From positions 1 to 36,963 of the forward strand of contig LSBP01000031.1 in the NCBI GenBank assembly GCA_001577635.1: 36,963 nt of DNA, read 5' to 3'. This document shows positions 1-7,537 of this stretch, in pieces; the first letter of the stretch is position 1; every line of letters starts with the position of its first letter. Under the pieces are notes generated by a model, which ran no database searches, had not been told where the DNA came from, and was given only the letters and a program-made list of their open reading frames with translations. Both the position numbers and the translations under genes were made by a program. This DNA comes from Halomonadaceae bacterium T82-2. Its GTDB lineage: Bacteria > Pseudomonadota > Gammaproteobacteria > Pseudomonadales > Halomonadaceae.

Positions 1-712
1 CATGGGCCTGGCACTCCTGGTCGAAGGGGTGGCGGCCGCTGGGCTTGCGCTCACCTGCCCGCGTGAAGCGATCGGTGAAAGACTTGCCGTTGTCAGTGAG
101 CACCGTCTGGATCGTGAAGGGAGCCTTCTCCTCCACGCGCTTCATGAACGCCTTGGCATCCTTGGCAGTCTGGCTGCGCCTCACCTCCAGATAGACCCAG
201 CGTGTGGCACGATCGATGGCGACGTACAGGTAGTGCTTCTGCTCCTCATCAGGCATCTGAGGCAGGTGCTTGATGTCGATATGCACGTACCCTGGCTCGT
301 AGTCTTTGAAAGGCTTGTGCCGGGGCTTGCCATCATCACCAGCATCCTGCCGTGCCAGTTCTGCCAGTGTCGGCACCTCGCGGCGCTGGAGCATGCGGTG
401 CAGGCCTGAGCGAGACAGGCGAGGGTTCAGGAACTCATGTGCCACGACGAGCAGATCATCCAGGCCGAGGCGCAGGAACTCACGAGCGGCGATCAGCACC
501 TCTTCCTGCTCAGACGTGAGGGTGGCCAGTAGGTTGTGACGCGTGTGCGGTCGGTCATGGACATCGTCGCGGTACCGCCAGCGGCGGATGGTCGCGTGGG
601 AGACACCATACTGACGGGCTAGCTCGCTATCCGTGATGCTGGACGGTGCCGCCTGGATTTCAGCACGGATCTTCGGTGTCGTGGTGGCCTGCTTATGCAG
701 CTTGATGTCCAT
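1..712 (-). CDS. IS481-family transposase, 5' part (cut by window edge)
   Basis: Reading leftward from ATG at 712, the frame stays open to the window edge (237 codons), so the C-terminal third is outside. An N-terminal helix-turn-helix region (SELARQYGVSHATIRRW, about residues 28-44) is followed by the integrase catalytic core. The segment GYVHIDIKHLPQ holds the first catalytic Asp and VLTDNGKSFTD the second; the catalytic Glu would lie beyond the edge. The VHIDIK...LPQMPDE pattern is typical of IS481/IS3-type DDE transposases, usually about 320-350 residues. The enzyme would cut and join the ends of its own element. It faces away from the copper operon and may have helped bring that operon in. 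Whether the gene is intact cannot be judged here. Confidence 0.88.
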   Translation of the reverse strand, partial: MDIKLHKQATTTPKIRAEIQAAPSSITDSELARQYGVSHATIRRWRYRDDVHDRPHTRHNLLATLTSEQEEVLIAAREFLRLGLDDLLVVAHEFLNPRLSRSGLHRMLQRREVPTLAELARQDAGDDGKPRHKPFKDYEPGYVHIDIKHLPQMPDEEQKHYLYVAIDRATRWVYLEVRRSQTAKDAKAFMKRVEEKAPFTIQTVLTDNGKSFTDRFTRAGERKPSGRHPFDQECQAH

Positions 713-803
713 GAACCTGCTCCCGAATGAATTGCTGTAGAAGCTCTCTGGCTGCCAGCAGAGGATAACTCCTATAGCTCATTTGATCATCCGGGACCCT
801 ACA
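1..803 (-). mobile_element. Insertion sequence, IS481 family, partial, with putative terminal inverted repeat
   Basis: The transposase gene reads out of the window. About 90 bp upstream of its start, the plus strand carries GGGACCCTACA ending at 803, which reads from the outside as TGTAGGGTCCCGG. IS481-family ends usually begin with TGT, so 803 is the likely outer boundary. The other end is outside the window, so neither the inverted-repeat partner nor a target duplication can be checked. Confidence 0.5.
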
Positions 804-905
804 GCTATTCAAGAAGCAGGATAGATTATATCTAATGCGATTGCGCTGAAGTTTTAAAGAAAAGCCTGATGTTTTCGCAGAGCACTATAGTCGATAGCTT
901 GGGGG
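804..905. other. AT-rich gap between IS end and copS
   Basis: This short stretch is much more AT-rich than the rest of the window. I see no convincing gene, and no hairpin with a T-run that would end the cop transcript. Confidence 0.4.
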
Positions 906-2231
906 CTAACGTTCGCGGGGAAGTGTGATGCTTACGGAGAGTCCGCCATTACAAGAAGATGAGAATGCCACCTCGCCATTGTATTGTGTGACTATCTGTT
1001 TCAAAATAGCTAGTCCCAGTCCGTACCCAGGCTTGCTTTCATCAAGGCGCTTTCCTCGCTGACCAAGCTGCAGTAAAGCGGATTCTTCCACTCCCGGCCC
1101 ATCATCGATGATCTCGATCACGAGGCCTTTATCCATGCATATGTGGCATTCCACATTTTTTCGAGCCCACTTCCCGGCATTGTCGAGTACAATGCCAAGC
1201 ATCTCGTTCAGGTCGTGTCTTTCGATTGCAACGGTCGTCTCCTTGGGCAGGAGAACGTTAAGGTGAAAACACTTCTCGGGGTATAGCGTGCGCATCATGT
1301 CGACAAGTGTCTCGGCTTCTTCTGCAACAGTGGCGCGCTGAGCACTGCTTGGCCCGGCGAAGCGGGCGCGCTGCAATTCTGCTTTCAGTTGCGCCTGCAT
1401 GCCTTCCAGACGTTCGAGCATAAGCTCTCTTCGCTTATCGTCGATAGGCCGTCTGCCGCGCAAAACCTGAGTGACCGCCGCCAAGGGCGTTTGGAGAGTG
1501 TGGGACAAGTCAGCGACTGCCGCACGTGAGCGAAGGATCCGGCGCTGCATTTCTTCCATAAAACGGTTTAGCTGAGAAATCAAATCATCGAGCTCAGAGG
1601 GGGCCTCAATCTCCAGTCGATCACGCTGGCCCATTTGAAATTCATTTAGTTGGTGTTTTAGTCGGAACAGCGACCGAAAGCTTCGGTTGACGGCGAACAG
1701 ATTTAGAGTAATTAGCAGCAGGAGAAGGATTCCTGATATTCCACCTATCCACCACTGCAAGGCTCCTAATCCCTTCTCCACTTTAGAAAAGTCTTCACCG
1801 ATCAGGAGGGTGCTGGTTTTCCCGCCAAGTTCCAGCCGTGTTCGATAGAATAGAGAATGGCTACCTTGCCAATGTATATCAAAGAGCTCGCTGCTGGTCT
1901 CATTCAGGAATGGCTCAAGGGGTAGCAGCCAGCTTGGGTCGGAAGTATATTCTTGATCGCCTATGCGCAAGACATACAAGTGATGAAAAACTTCCGAAGC
2001 CAGAGCGCTTGGTTGAAGTGATGACCTCGGAGGACCATCAATCTTCTTGAGCCTTTCGACAGTATAATGGGCCTCCTGACGCAGACGGTCGCCCAGAAAA
2101 TCTCGTGCCAAGTCACGCATCAGCATGTCATGCAAAAACCAGGTGACACCGACGACAATGATTGCAACCATTCCGAGGCGAGCCAGTAGACTGACTCTTA
2201 AACTTCTTCGATCAATTCGAAGGAAGGACAT
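906..2231 (-). CDS. copS: Sensor histidine kinase of the copper two-component system (CopS-like)
   Basis: 441-residue membrane sensor kinase, last gene of the cop operon, overlapping copR by 20 bp, which indicates translational coupling. TM1 is at about residues 14-34 and TM2 at about 160-181, with a periplasmic sensor region of about 125 residues between them. A HAMP-like linker is followed by the dimerisation helix with the phospho-acceptor His244 in DLSHTLQTPL. The ATPase domain has the N box around Asn351, DDGPG at 376-380 and GYGLGL at 402-407. The H-box reads SHTLQTP rather than the usual SHELRTP, closer to PhoQ-type kinases. The role in copper sensing is inferred from its place behind copABCD and copR. 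It presumably phosphorylates the adjacent regulator at Asp51. Confidence 0.88.
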   Translation of the reverse strand: MSFLRIDRRSLRVSLLARLGMVAIIVVGVTWFLHDMLMRDLARDFLGDRLRQEAHYTVERLKKIDGPPRSSLQPSALASEVFHHLYVLRIGDQEYTSDPSWLLPLEPFLNETSSELFDIHWQGSHSLFYRTRLELGGKTSTLLIGEDFSKVEKGLGALQWWIGGISGILLLLLITLNLFAVNRSFRSLFRLKHQLNEFQMGQRDRLEIEAPSELDDLISQLNRFMEEMQRRILRSRAAVADLSHTLQTPLAAVTQVLRGRRPIDDKRRELMLERLEGMQAQLKAELQRARFAGPSSAQRATVAEEAETLVDMMRTLYPEKCFHLNVLLPKETTVAIERHDLNEMLGIVLDNAGKWARKNVECHICMDKGLVIEIIDDGPGVEESALLQLGQRGKRLDESKPGYGLGLAILKQIVTQYNGEVAFSSSCNGGLSVSITLPRER

Positions 2232-2877
2232 AACCTTGTCCGCGCCGAGTTTGAATGCGATCTTTCCCTATGATGCGTCGCAGGCGACCGATATAGACTT
2301 CGACCAGGTTGGGCGAGGCAACATCTTGATCAAGCGCATACAGCTGCTCCAACAAGCTGGCCTTGGAGTGTATTCTGCGTGGGTGGCGCATCATATAGCG
2401 CAGAAGGCAGAACTCAGTAGCTGTTAGTGTCTGCCATGCTTCCCCGTTTCGGCTAACCTGTCCGGTTTCCTCGTTCAGCCATATGTCATTCACTTTCATG
2501 ATCGTTTCCATGCTGCCCCTCCCCCGGCGGAGCAGGGCATGGAGTCTGGCCAGTAGCTCTTCCTCGTGATAGGGCTTGGTTAAATAATCATCTGCCCCTC
2601 GGCGTAATCCGGCGACCTTGTCAGACCAGCTATCCCGTGCAGTCAGGGCAAGCACGGGCAAGCATTTTCCTTCTCGTCGCCAGCGCTCGAGCAGGTCAAG
2701 CCCTGACGCATCGGGCAACCCCAGGTCGAGGATGGCGATGCTATAGGCTTCGCTCGCCATCAAGGCACTTGCTTTGCGAGCGTGACTGGCAATGTCGACG
2801 CGATATCCTTTGTCTTCAAGAGCTTCTGCGAGGCTTTCGGCCAAGAGGCTATCATCTTCCACGAGCAGCAATCGCAT
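2212..2877 (-). CDS. copR: Response regulator, OmpR/PhoB family (CopR-like)
   Basis: 221 residues, the normal size for the family. The receiver domain (about 1-115) has the acidic pocket Glu7-Asp8-Asp9, phospho-acceptor Asp51 (AILDLGLPD), Thr79 and Lys101 (YLTKPY). The C-terminal winged helix (about 125-221) includes TATEFCLLRYMMRHP and the recognition region VEVYIGRLRRIIG. It lies 53 bp after copD and overlaps the kinase gene, as in the copABCDRS arrangement of Pseudomonas. It is expected to activate copABCD when copper is high. A possible binding site is the ATTCAG direct repeat at 7042-7058. The copper role is inferred from context. Confidence 0.9.
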   Translation of the reverse strand: MRLLLVEDDSLLAESLAEALEDKGYRVDIASHARKASALMASEAYSIAILDLGLPDASGLDLLERWRREGKCLPVLALTARDSWSDKVAGLRRGADDYLTKPYHEEELLARLHALLRRGRGSMETIMKVNDIWLNEETGQVSRNGEAWQTLTATEFCLLRYMMRHPRRIHSKASLLEQLYALDQDVASPNLVEVYIGRLRRIIGKDRIQTRRGQGYVLPSN

Positions 2878-2930
2878 GGTTTAGCTCCCAGGCTTCACCG
2901 TATTAGGCAGCGCTTCAGCCCATATCGAGA

Positions 2931-3794
2931 TCATGACTCGAAAGGTGATGCAAAAGTAGTGAGCGCTGCTGTAATCGCGAGAATAGCACCAACGGCGACA
3001 ACTTCTAAGGCAATGGAGCGGCGCAATGCCACGCTGGCTCCCGGCACTTCCTCAGCGAATCTGGGTACGAGCCGGAAGCGATTAAGACCGGCGAGAGCCA
3101 ACAGGCTGATGAATACCAGAAGCTTGAAGACAAGCAGGTTGCCGTAGTGACTCTCCCAGAGAGTCGATAATTGGTCAAGCAGTAGCCAAGCGACAGAGCC
3201 CCCTGCCAGTATGAGTGCGCCGACGAGGACCATTGCCAATGTACCGAATCGTTCGAGTACCCTGGCGACGCGGGAAGTATCGGGCGCATAGCTCATCCAT
3301 ATCAATGGCCACAATGCGCCGATCCAGAAGCTTACTGCCAGAAGGTGTAGTGCAATCAGCCCCCCGCCTGCCAGCCGGGCTTCCAGATCCGCTGTATGGC
3401 CTATCAGTGCAAACGATGCCACGGTCAGTACCGCACCCAACGCCCCAATGCCATACCCAAGGGGACGGCGCAGCCAGACGAAACCAATCAACGCCAAGCC
3501 GAGCCAGCGAAGCTTTGTACTGGTGCCCACTACAGACTCGAACAGCATGTTCAGATAGAAGGGCTCGAACATTCCACTGAGTCCCATGCCACTCAGGAAG
3601 CCGGAGCGAAGCGGAATTGCCATGGCTGTCAGGAGGCTGCCAGCCAGTGCCAGGCCTAGCGTCATCGTTACGACCCTGTTGCGTTCACGCACATTCAAGG
3701 TCGGAAACAGGATCAGAAACAGCGCTCCACCGGCCGCGCTTAACACGACAGCATAGCTTGCTATTTTCAGTATGAAGCTAGCCAGCTCCCACAT
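2931..3794 (-). CDS. copD: Copper resistance inner-membrane protein CopD
   Basis: 287-residue polytopic membrane protein with about eight hydrophobic segments, for example residues 10-30, 40-60, 90-105, 112-132 and 142-165. Family features include the SFWIGALWPLIWM segment near residue 155 and the conserved arrangement of aromatic and histidine residues (LIALHLLAVSFW). CopD proteins are thought to carry copper across the inner membrane together with periplasmic CopC. The gene starts 27 bp after the end of copC and precedes copR, in the same transcript. The length matches the short bacterial CopD form without a fused CopC domain. Confidence 0.9.
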   Translation of the reverse strand: MWELASFILKIASYAVVLSAAGGALFLILFPTLNVRERNRVVTMTLGLALAGSLLTAMAIPLRSGFLSGMGLSGMFEPFYLNMLFESVVGTSTKLRWLGLALIGFVWLRRPLGYGIGALGAVLTVASFALIGHTADLEARLAGGGLIALHLLAVSFWIGALWPLIWMSYAPDTSRVARVLERFGTLAMVLVGALILAGGSVAWLLLDQLSTLWESHYGNLLVFKLLVFISLLALAGLNRFRLVPRFAEEVPGASVALRRSIALEVVAVGAILAITAALTTFASPFES

Positions 3795-3821
3795 GACTTT
3801 CTCCTTGGCTTTTTTCCATTA

Positions 3822-4184
3822 TTATTTATCAGTCAAGTTGAATGAGAAGGTGTCTCTCATGCCATGCCCGTCGTTTGACATCGAGCGCCATTCAACAGTG
3901 TAGTGGCCAGTATCGAGTTCTGGTAATGGCAATACATAGTCGGCTTTCAATTGGCGACCGGGTACCTTAAGTGTTATTGAATCCCCATCTTGTGGGGTCA
4001 AGGATACATAAGTTAGAAAAAGCGGTGATGTGAAATTCAGTTCGAGCTCGTCAGGCACATTGTTGACCGTGGAACCTTCCGCGGGTGAAGCACTTTCCAA
4101 TGCCGAATGAGCTTGAGCAAGGGTAGCGCTCACAAGAGTAATTCCAAATATAAAGGTGGCGGTCAGGGTCTTTTTAAAGTGCAT
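3822..4184 (-). CDS. copC: Periplasmic copper-binding protein CopC
   Basis: 120 residues with a clear Sec signal peptide (positively charged MHFKK, a hydrophobic stretch, then AQA just before His26). Cleavage there leaves the mature protein starting HSALESASPAEG, the classic CopC N terminus in which the amino group and His1 bind Cu(II). The C-terminal DGHGMRDTFSFNL segment supplies the conserved Asp and His that complete that site. The Met-rich Cu(I) loop of Pseudomonas CopC is largely absent, so this looks like a Cu(II)-only type. The fold is a small Greek-key beta-barrel. It is placed between copB and copD, and should deliver copper to CopD or CopA. Confidence 0.92.
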   Translation of the reverse strand: MHFKKTLTATFIFGITLVSATLAQAHSALESASPAEGSTVNNVPDELELNFTSPLFLTYVSLTPQDGDSITLKVPGRQLKADYVLPLPELDTGHYTVEWRSMSNDGHGMRDTFSFNLTDK

Positions 4185-4232
4185 CGATAGATCCTCGTTT
4201 TTCAGTTGAGTTGATGGTTGACTTCCTGCCTT

Positions 4233-5003
4233 TCAAAACCACATTCGAACACCGGCAACAACGCCAGATCCTTCGGTTTCACCCAGCGCTTCCCGGGTCA
4301 GTTCGGCGGTTTTTCCGTACTGCTTCTCCCAGTAGGTGCCGATATAAGGCGCAAGCTTTCGAGTGACCTCATAGCGCAATCGCATACCTGCGCGAGTATA
4401 ATTAAGTCCTCGGACTACACTGAACTCCTCGACATCGCTTGTTGCTGCTTCGGCTTCCACTCGTGGCTGCAAGATGACTCGCTGAGTCATCCTGATTTCG
4501 TACTCTGCTTCCAGGCTTGCCGATACATCGCCTTCGTCGCTGACCCTCAGTGCGGTATCCACCTCGAACTGATAGGGTATCGTGCCGAGCAGGCCGATGA
4601 CGGCGAAGGTTCGCTCGGGGTGATCGCTGGACGCAATGCCTCCCTGATAGCCGATACCGCCCTGCAATTCCCAGAAATCGGCAATCAGATGGCTATAGAG
4701 CAGGTCTAATGTCTCGAACTCGGCATCTTCCCCGTCGCCCTGCCGGTTTTTTCCTTCGCCCTTGATATAAAGACGCTGAAAATCTCCTCCGTACCATCCC
4801 TGGAAATCCCAGGCGATGGCATCTTTGTTTTCATCCGTCCAGACATATTCCAGACGATCGACGAGAAGGGTGCCGAAATTATGTTCTGTCATCGGCAGCC
4901 CCCAGCCGGGGGGCGCATCATGACTGCTGTTAGTCTGGGCTTGTGCTGTCGATACCAGGGCAAGAGTGCCCACACCGAACAAGATACGGGTCGTAAAACG
5001 CAT
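4233..5003 (-). CDS. copB: Copper resistance outer-membrane protein CopB
   Basis: 256 residues. A Sec signal peptide (about 1-22, ending AQAQT) is followed by alternating hydrophobic/polar beta-strand sequence ending in the aromatic residue of VRMWF, as in outer-membrane barrels. Segments such as VWTDENKDAIAWDFQGWYGGD, split here by short loops, and RLRYEVTRKLAPYIGTYWEKQYG are typical of CopB/PcoB. The Met/His-rich N-terminal repeat region found in many CopB proteins is missing, so this is the short form. The start lies 12 bp after the copA stop. CopB is thought to work with CopA in sequestering or moving copper at the outer membrane. Confidence 0.9.
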   Translation of the reverse strand: MRFTTRILFGVGTLALVSTAQAQTNSSHDAPPGWGLPMTEHNFGTLLVDRLEYVWTDENKDAIAWDFQGWYGGDFQRLYIKGEGKNRQGDGEDAEFETLDLLYSHLIADFWELQGGIGYQGGIASSDHPERTFAVIGLLGTIPYQFEVDTALRVSDEGDVSASLEAEYEIRMTQRVILQPRVEAEAATSDVEEFSVVRGLNYTRAGMRLRYEVTRKLAPYIGTYWEKQYGKTAELTREALGETEGSGVVAGVRMWF

Positions 5004-5015
5004 GGCGATGGCTCC

Positions 5016-6848
5016 TTAGGCAACCCTGACGACCCGGAACATGCCGGCATCCATGTGATAGAGAAGGTGGCAATGAAACGCCCAGAGGCCAGGCGCATCG
5101 GCACTGACCAGTGCGGAAACCCGCTCGCCGGGCTTGATATTCAACGTATGCTTGCGGGGAATCAGCTCACCGGCGCCGTTTTCCAGCTCCATCCACATGC
5201 CGTGTAGATGAATGGGATGCTCCATCATGGTCGTATTGGTAAAGATGAGCCGGAGGCGCTCGCCGTGTTCGAAGTGAATGGGCCCATTCACTTCGCTGAA
5301 CTTCATGCCATCGAATGACCACATGTAGCGTTTCATGTTGCCGGTCAGTTGCAGCTCCAGTTCACGCCCTGGCGGTCGACGGTCGGGCCAGGGCGCATAG
5401 GCCTTGAGATCGCGATAGACCAATACCCGGCGTGCGGCGGGATCGATACCGATTCCCGGCTGATCATAGTGCGAGCCGGGCTGTGCCGTGCCTGCCGGCA
5501 GTAGCCCACGGCTGCGACTCGCCGGTGCCGGGTTCTTGTCGCCAGGGAAGGCCATGCCCTGCATGGCGGCGTGATCCATGCCTTGCATGGCGGAATGATC
5601 CATGCCCTGCATGGCGGAGTGATCCGTGCCCGGGGTGCCGGCGTGATCCGTGCCCGGCATGGCGGCGTGATCCCTGTCCTGGACATCGGAGTGGTCCATG
5701 CTGCCGTGTGCACTCATGGCCTCCATGCCGCGATCGGGTATGCTTCGCCGCGGTGGAATGGGGGCCGCCATGCCCAGCCGTGGTGCCAGAGTGCCGCGTG
5801 CATAGCCGCTGCGGTCCATGGACTCGGCGAACAGGGTGTAGGCACGATCCGCTTCAGGCTCGACGAGAACATCGTAGGTTTCGGCCACGGCAATGCGGAA
5901 TTCATCCACCGGCACCGGTTGCACCGGCTGGCCATCGGCAGCGACCACGGTCATCGTCAGACCGGGGATGCGCACATCGAAATAGCTCATTGCCGAGCCG
6001 TTGATCACCCTCAGGCGTATCTTCTCACCGGGCTTGAAGAGAGCCGTCCAGTTGTCCTGAGGGGCGTGGCCATTCATCAGGAAGATATAGGTAGTACCGG
6101 TGACATCGGCGAGGTCACGGGAACTCATGCGCATCTGCGCCCACATCGAGCGTTGTGCCAGCGTATCGGCGACGCCGTTCTTGGCCACGTCGGCGAAGAA
6201 ATCGGCAATCGTGCGCTCCTGACGGTTGTAGTAGCCCTCCGACACTTTCAGGTGGCGGAAGACATCCTTCGGGTCCTCGAAGGTCCAGTCGGTCAGCAGC
6301 AGCACGTGTTCGCGATCATAGACGAACGGTTCGGGCTCGGCGGCATCGATGATTATCGGGCCCGCATGACCGAGCTGCTCCTGCAGCCCCGAATGGCTGT
6401 GGTACCAGTAGGTACCGTTCTGGCTGACCGGGAAGCGGGCGGTGAACGTCTCTCCCGGGGCGATACCGGCGAAGCTGACCCCAGGCACCCCATCCATTTC
6501 CGGAGGCAGGAGAAAACCATGCCAGTGTGCCGACGTCTGCTCCTCGAGCAGGTTGGTCACCCTCAGGACCGCTTCCTGTCCCTCTCGCAGACGTATCAAG
6601 GGCCCGGGACTGGTGCCATTGAGAGTGATGGGACGACCCGTCTTGCCGGCGATAGTCCGCGTTTCCCGCCGGATCGCCAGCGAAATTTCGGGCCCCTGTT
6701 CAACGCCCTGGGGATGCCCTCTACCGAGGCCGACAGGATTCGCCCAGGCGGGGCGCAAGCCCAGGGCTGCGGTTGAAAGGCCCAGCGCGGAAGCGACCTT
6801 GAGCAGTTGACGCCGAGACAGCATCGATACAGCCGGGGAAAGCGGCAT
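5016..6848 (-). CDS. copA: Copper resistance multicopper oxidase CopA
   Basis: 610 residues from ATG at 6848, chosen because AGGA lies seven bases upstream and the Tat motif SRRQLLK then sits at residues 11-17; an earlier ATG at 6899 lacks a ribosome site. After the signal (cleavage near PAWA-NP) come three cupredoxin domains. Copper ligands are visible: His108 and His110 (HWHG), His150 and His152 (YWYHSHSG), His544, His547 and His549 (HPIHLHG), and HCH at 592-594 with His598 and Met603. Between domains 2 and 3 lies a Met/His/Asp repeat region that can bind extra copper. The enzyme oxidises Cu(I) and stores copper in the periplasm. It is the first gene of copABCDRS. Confidence 0.95.
   Translation of the reverse strand: MPLSPAVSMLSRRQLLKVASALGLSTAALGLRPAWANPVGLGRGHPQGVEQGPEISLAIRRETRTIAGKTGRPITLNGTSPGPLIRLREGQEAVLRVTNLLEEQTSAHWHGFLLPPEMDGVPGVSFAGIAPGETFTARFPVSQNGTYWYHSHSGLQEQLGHAGPIIIDAAEPEPFVYDREHVLLLTDWTFEDPKDVFRHLKVSEGYYNRQERTIADFFADVAKNGVADTLAQRSMWAQMRMSSRDLADVTGTTYIFLMNGHAPQDNWTALFKPGEKIRLRVINGSAMSYFDVRIPGLTMTVVAADGQPVQPVPVDEFRIAVAETYDVLVEPEADRAYTLFAESMDRSGYARGTLAPRLGMAAPIPPRRSIPDRGMEAMSAHGSMDHSDVQDRDHAAMPGTDHAGTPGTDHSAMQGMDHSAMQGMDHAAMQGMAFPGDKNPAPASRSRGLLPAGTAQPGSHYDQPGIGIDPAARRVLVYRDLKAYAPWPDRRPPGRELELQLTGNMKRYMWSFDGMKFSEVNGPIHFEHGERLRLIFTNTTMMEHPIHLHGMWMELENGAGELIPRKHTLNIKPGERVSALVSADAPGLWAFHCHLLYHMDAGMFRVVRVA
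5553..5672 (-). repeat. Five 24-bp tandem repeats inside copA (DHxAMQGM units)
   Basis: Five consecutive 24-bp units begin at 5553, 5577, 5601, 5625 and 5649. Each encodes an eight-residue unit of the type DHSAMQGM, DHAAMPGT or DHAGTPGT. The first three are nearly identical; the last two have diverged, with Met residues replaced. Such units supply Met and His copper ligands in CopA, and their number varies between strains in this family. Confidence 0.9.
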
Positions 6849-7189
6849 GGCACGTTCCTGGTGAACTGAAGCGAAGTAGGCGCCAGTATCACATGCCAAG
6901 CTGAACCCAGACTGAGTCCATGACGGGTCTCCGGCCCGGCGCGAATCAGTTTTTCCAGCCGGCCAGGCTGCCGTGCGAAGGTGTGTTCAGCAGGACGGTA
7001 GCGGGAGTCGCCTTTTCGATGAAGCCCTTGCAAGGTGCTGGATTCAGCTAGAATTCAGGAAGTGCCACTATGGTGTCGCTTGAAAGAAACGACCTTTAGC
7101 CCTGTATTGAGGACGTTCACAGTCAGGAACGCGTAGCAAGGCCAGGAAGCGCCTTGTCCATCGATGTGCCAGCGAGGCGAGGGATTCGC
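6849..7189. promoter_or_regulatory. Divergent control region between copA and the nuo-like operon
   Basis: 341 bp without a gene; both flanking operons are transcribed away from it. It should hold promoters for copA (leftward) and the complex I-like operon (rightward). The most structured part is the ATTCAG direct repeat at 7042-7058. I found no convincing pair of -35 and -10 boxes and no CueR-type palindrome. Confidence 0.45.
7042..7058. promoter_or_regulatory. Direct repeat ATTCAG-N5-ATTCAG, possible response-regulator site
   Basis: Two exact ATTCAG hexamers start 11 bp apart (7042 and 7053), about one helical turn. OmpR-family regulators commonly bind such spaced direct repeats. It lies about 195 bp upstream of copA and 130 bp upstream of nuoA, so it could serve either. 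Linking it to CopR is inference. Confidence 0.3.
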
Positions 7190-7537
7190 ATGGAGCTGTT
7201 CACTCTTCTTCTCATCCTGTTGATCAGCCTGTCGGCAGCACTCGCCGTGCAGTGGTGGCCGTTGCGCCATCAAGCGATGCCGAGCTATTCGCAACGGGCC
7301 CCTTTCCTGGGGGGTGGTCGACCCGATACCCATGCCTGGAGTCGCTATCACATTCGCTATTACCCCATGACACTGCTCCTGATCGCCTTCGAGATGGAGA
7401 TGATGTTCATGTATCCGTGGGCGGTGGTGTATGTCGAGAAGGGCCTGGTGGCGATGATGGAGATGGGCATGTTCCTCGCCATCCTGTCGGTGGGCATCGT
7501 CTACGCCTGGCGAGAGGGGGTGTTCAAGTGGCAATGA
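7190..7537 (+). CDS. nuoA: NuoA-like subunit of a complex I-like membrane complex
   Basis: 115 residues from ATG at 7190, preceded by GAGGG at a good distance; an in-frame TTG at 7154 has no better site. Three membrane helices. The conserved NuoA segments are recognisable: FEMEMMFMYPW (usually FDVEALFLYPW) keeps the two acidic residues, and the last helix ends in the typical VYAWREGVFKW. The loop motif normally YECG or YESG is replaced by FLGGG. In complex I, NuoA is at the joint between the quinone site and the proton channels. It is the first gene of an eight-gene operon and overlaps the next gene. Confidence 0.85.
   Translation: MELFTLLLILLISLSAALAVQWWPLRHQAMPSYSQRAPFLGGGRPDTHAWSRYHIRYYPMTLLLIAFEMEMMFMYPWAVVYVEKGLVAMMEMGMFLAILSVGIVYAWREGVFKWQ

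Noticed and set aside
5553-5672. CRISPR array
   Set aside because: The five 24-bp units are contiguous without spacers and code in frame within copA.
5571-6776. 401-codon frame on the plus strand opposite copA
   Set aside because: Antisense to copA, whose copper ligands and Tat signal are unmistakable.
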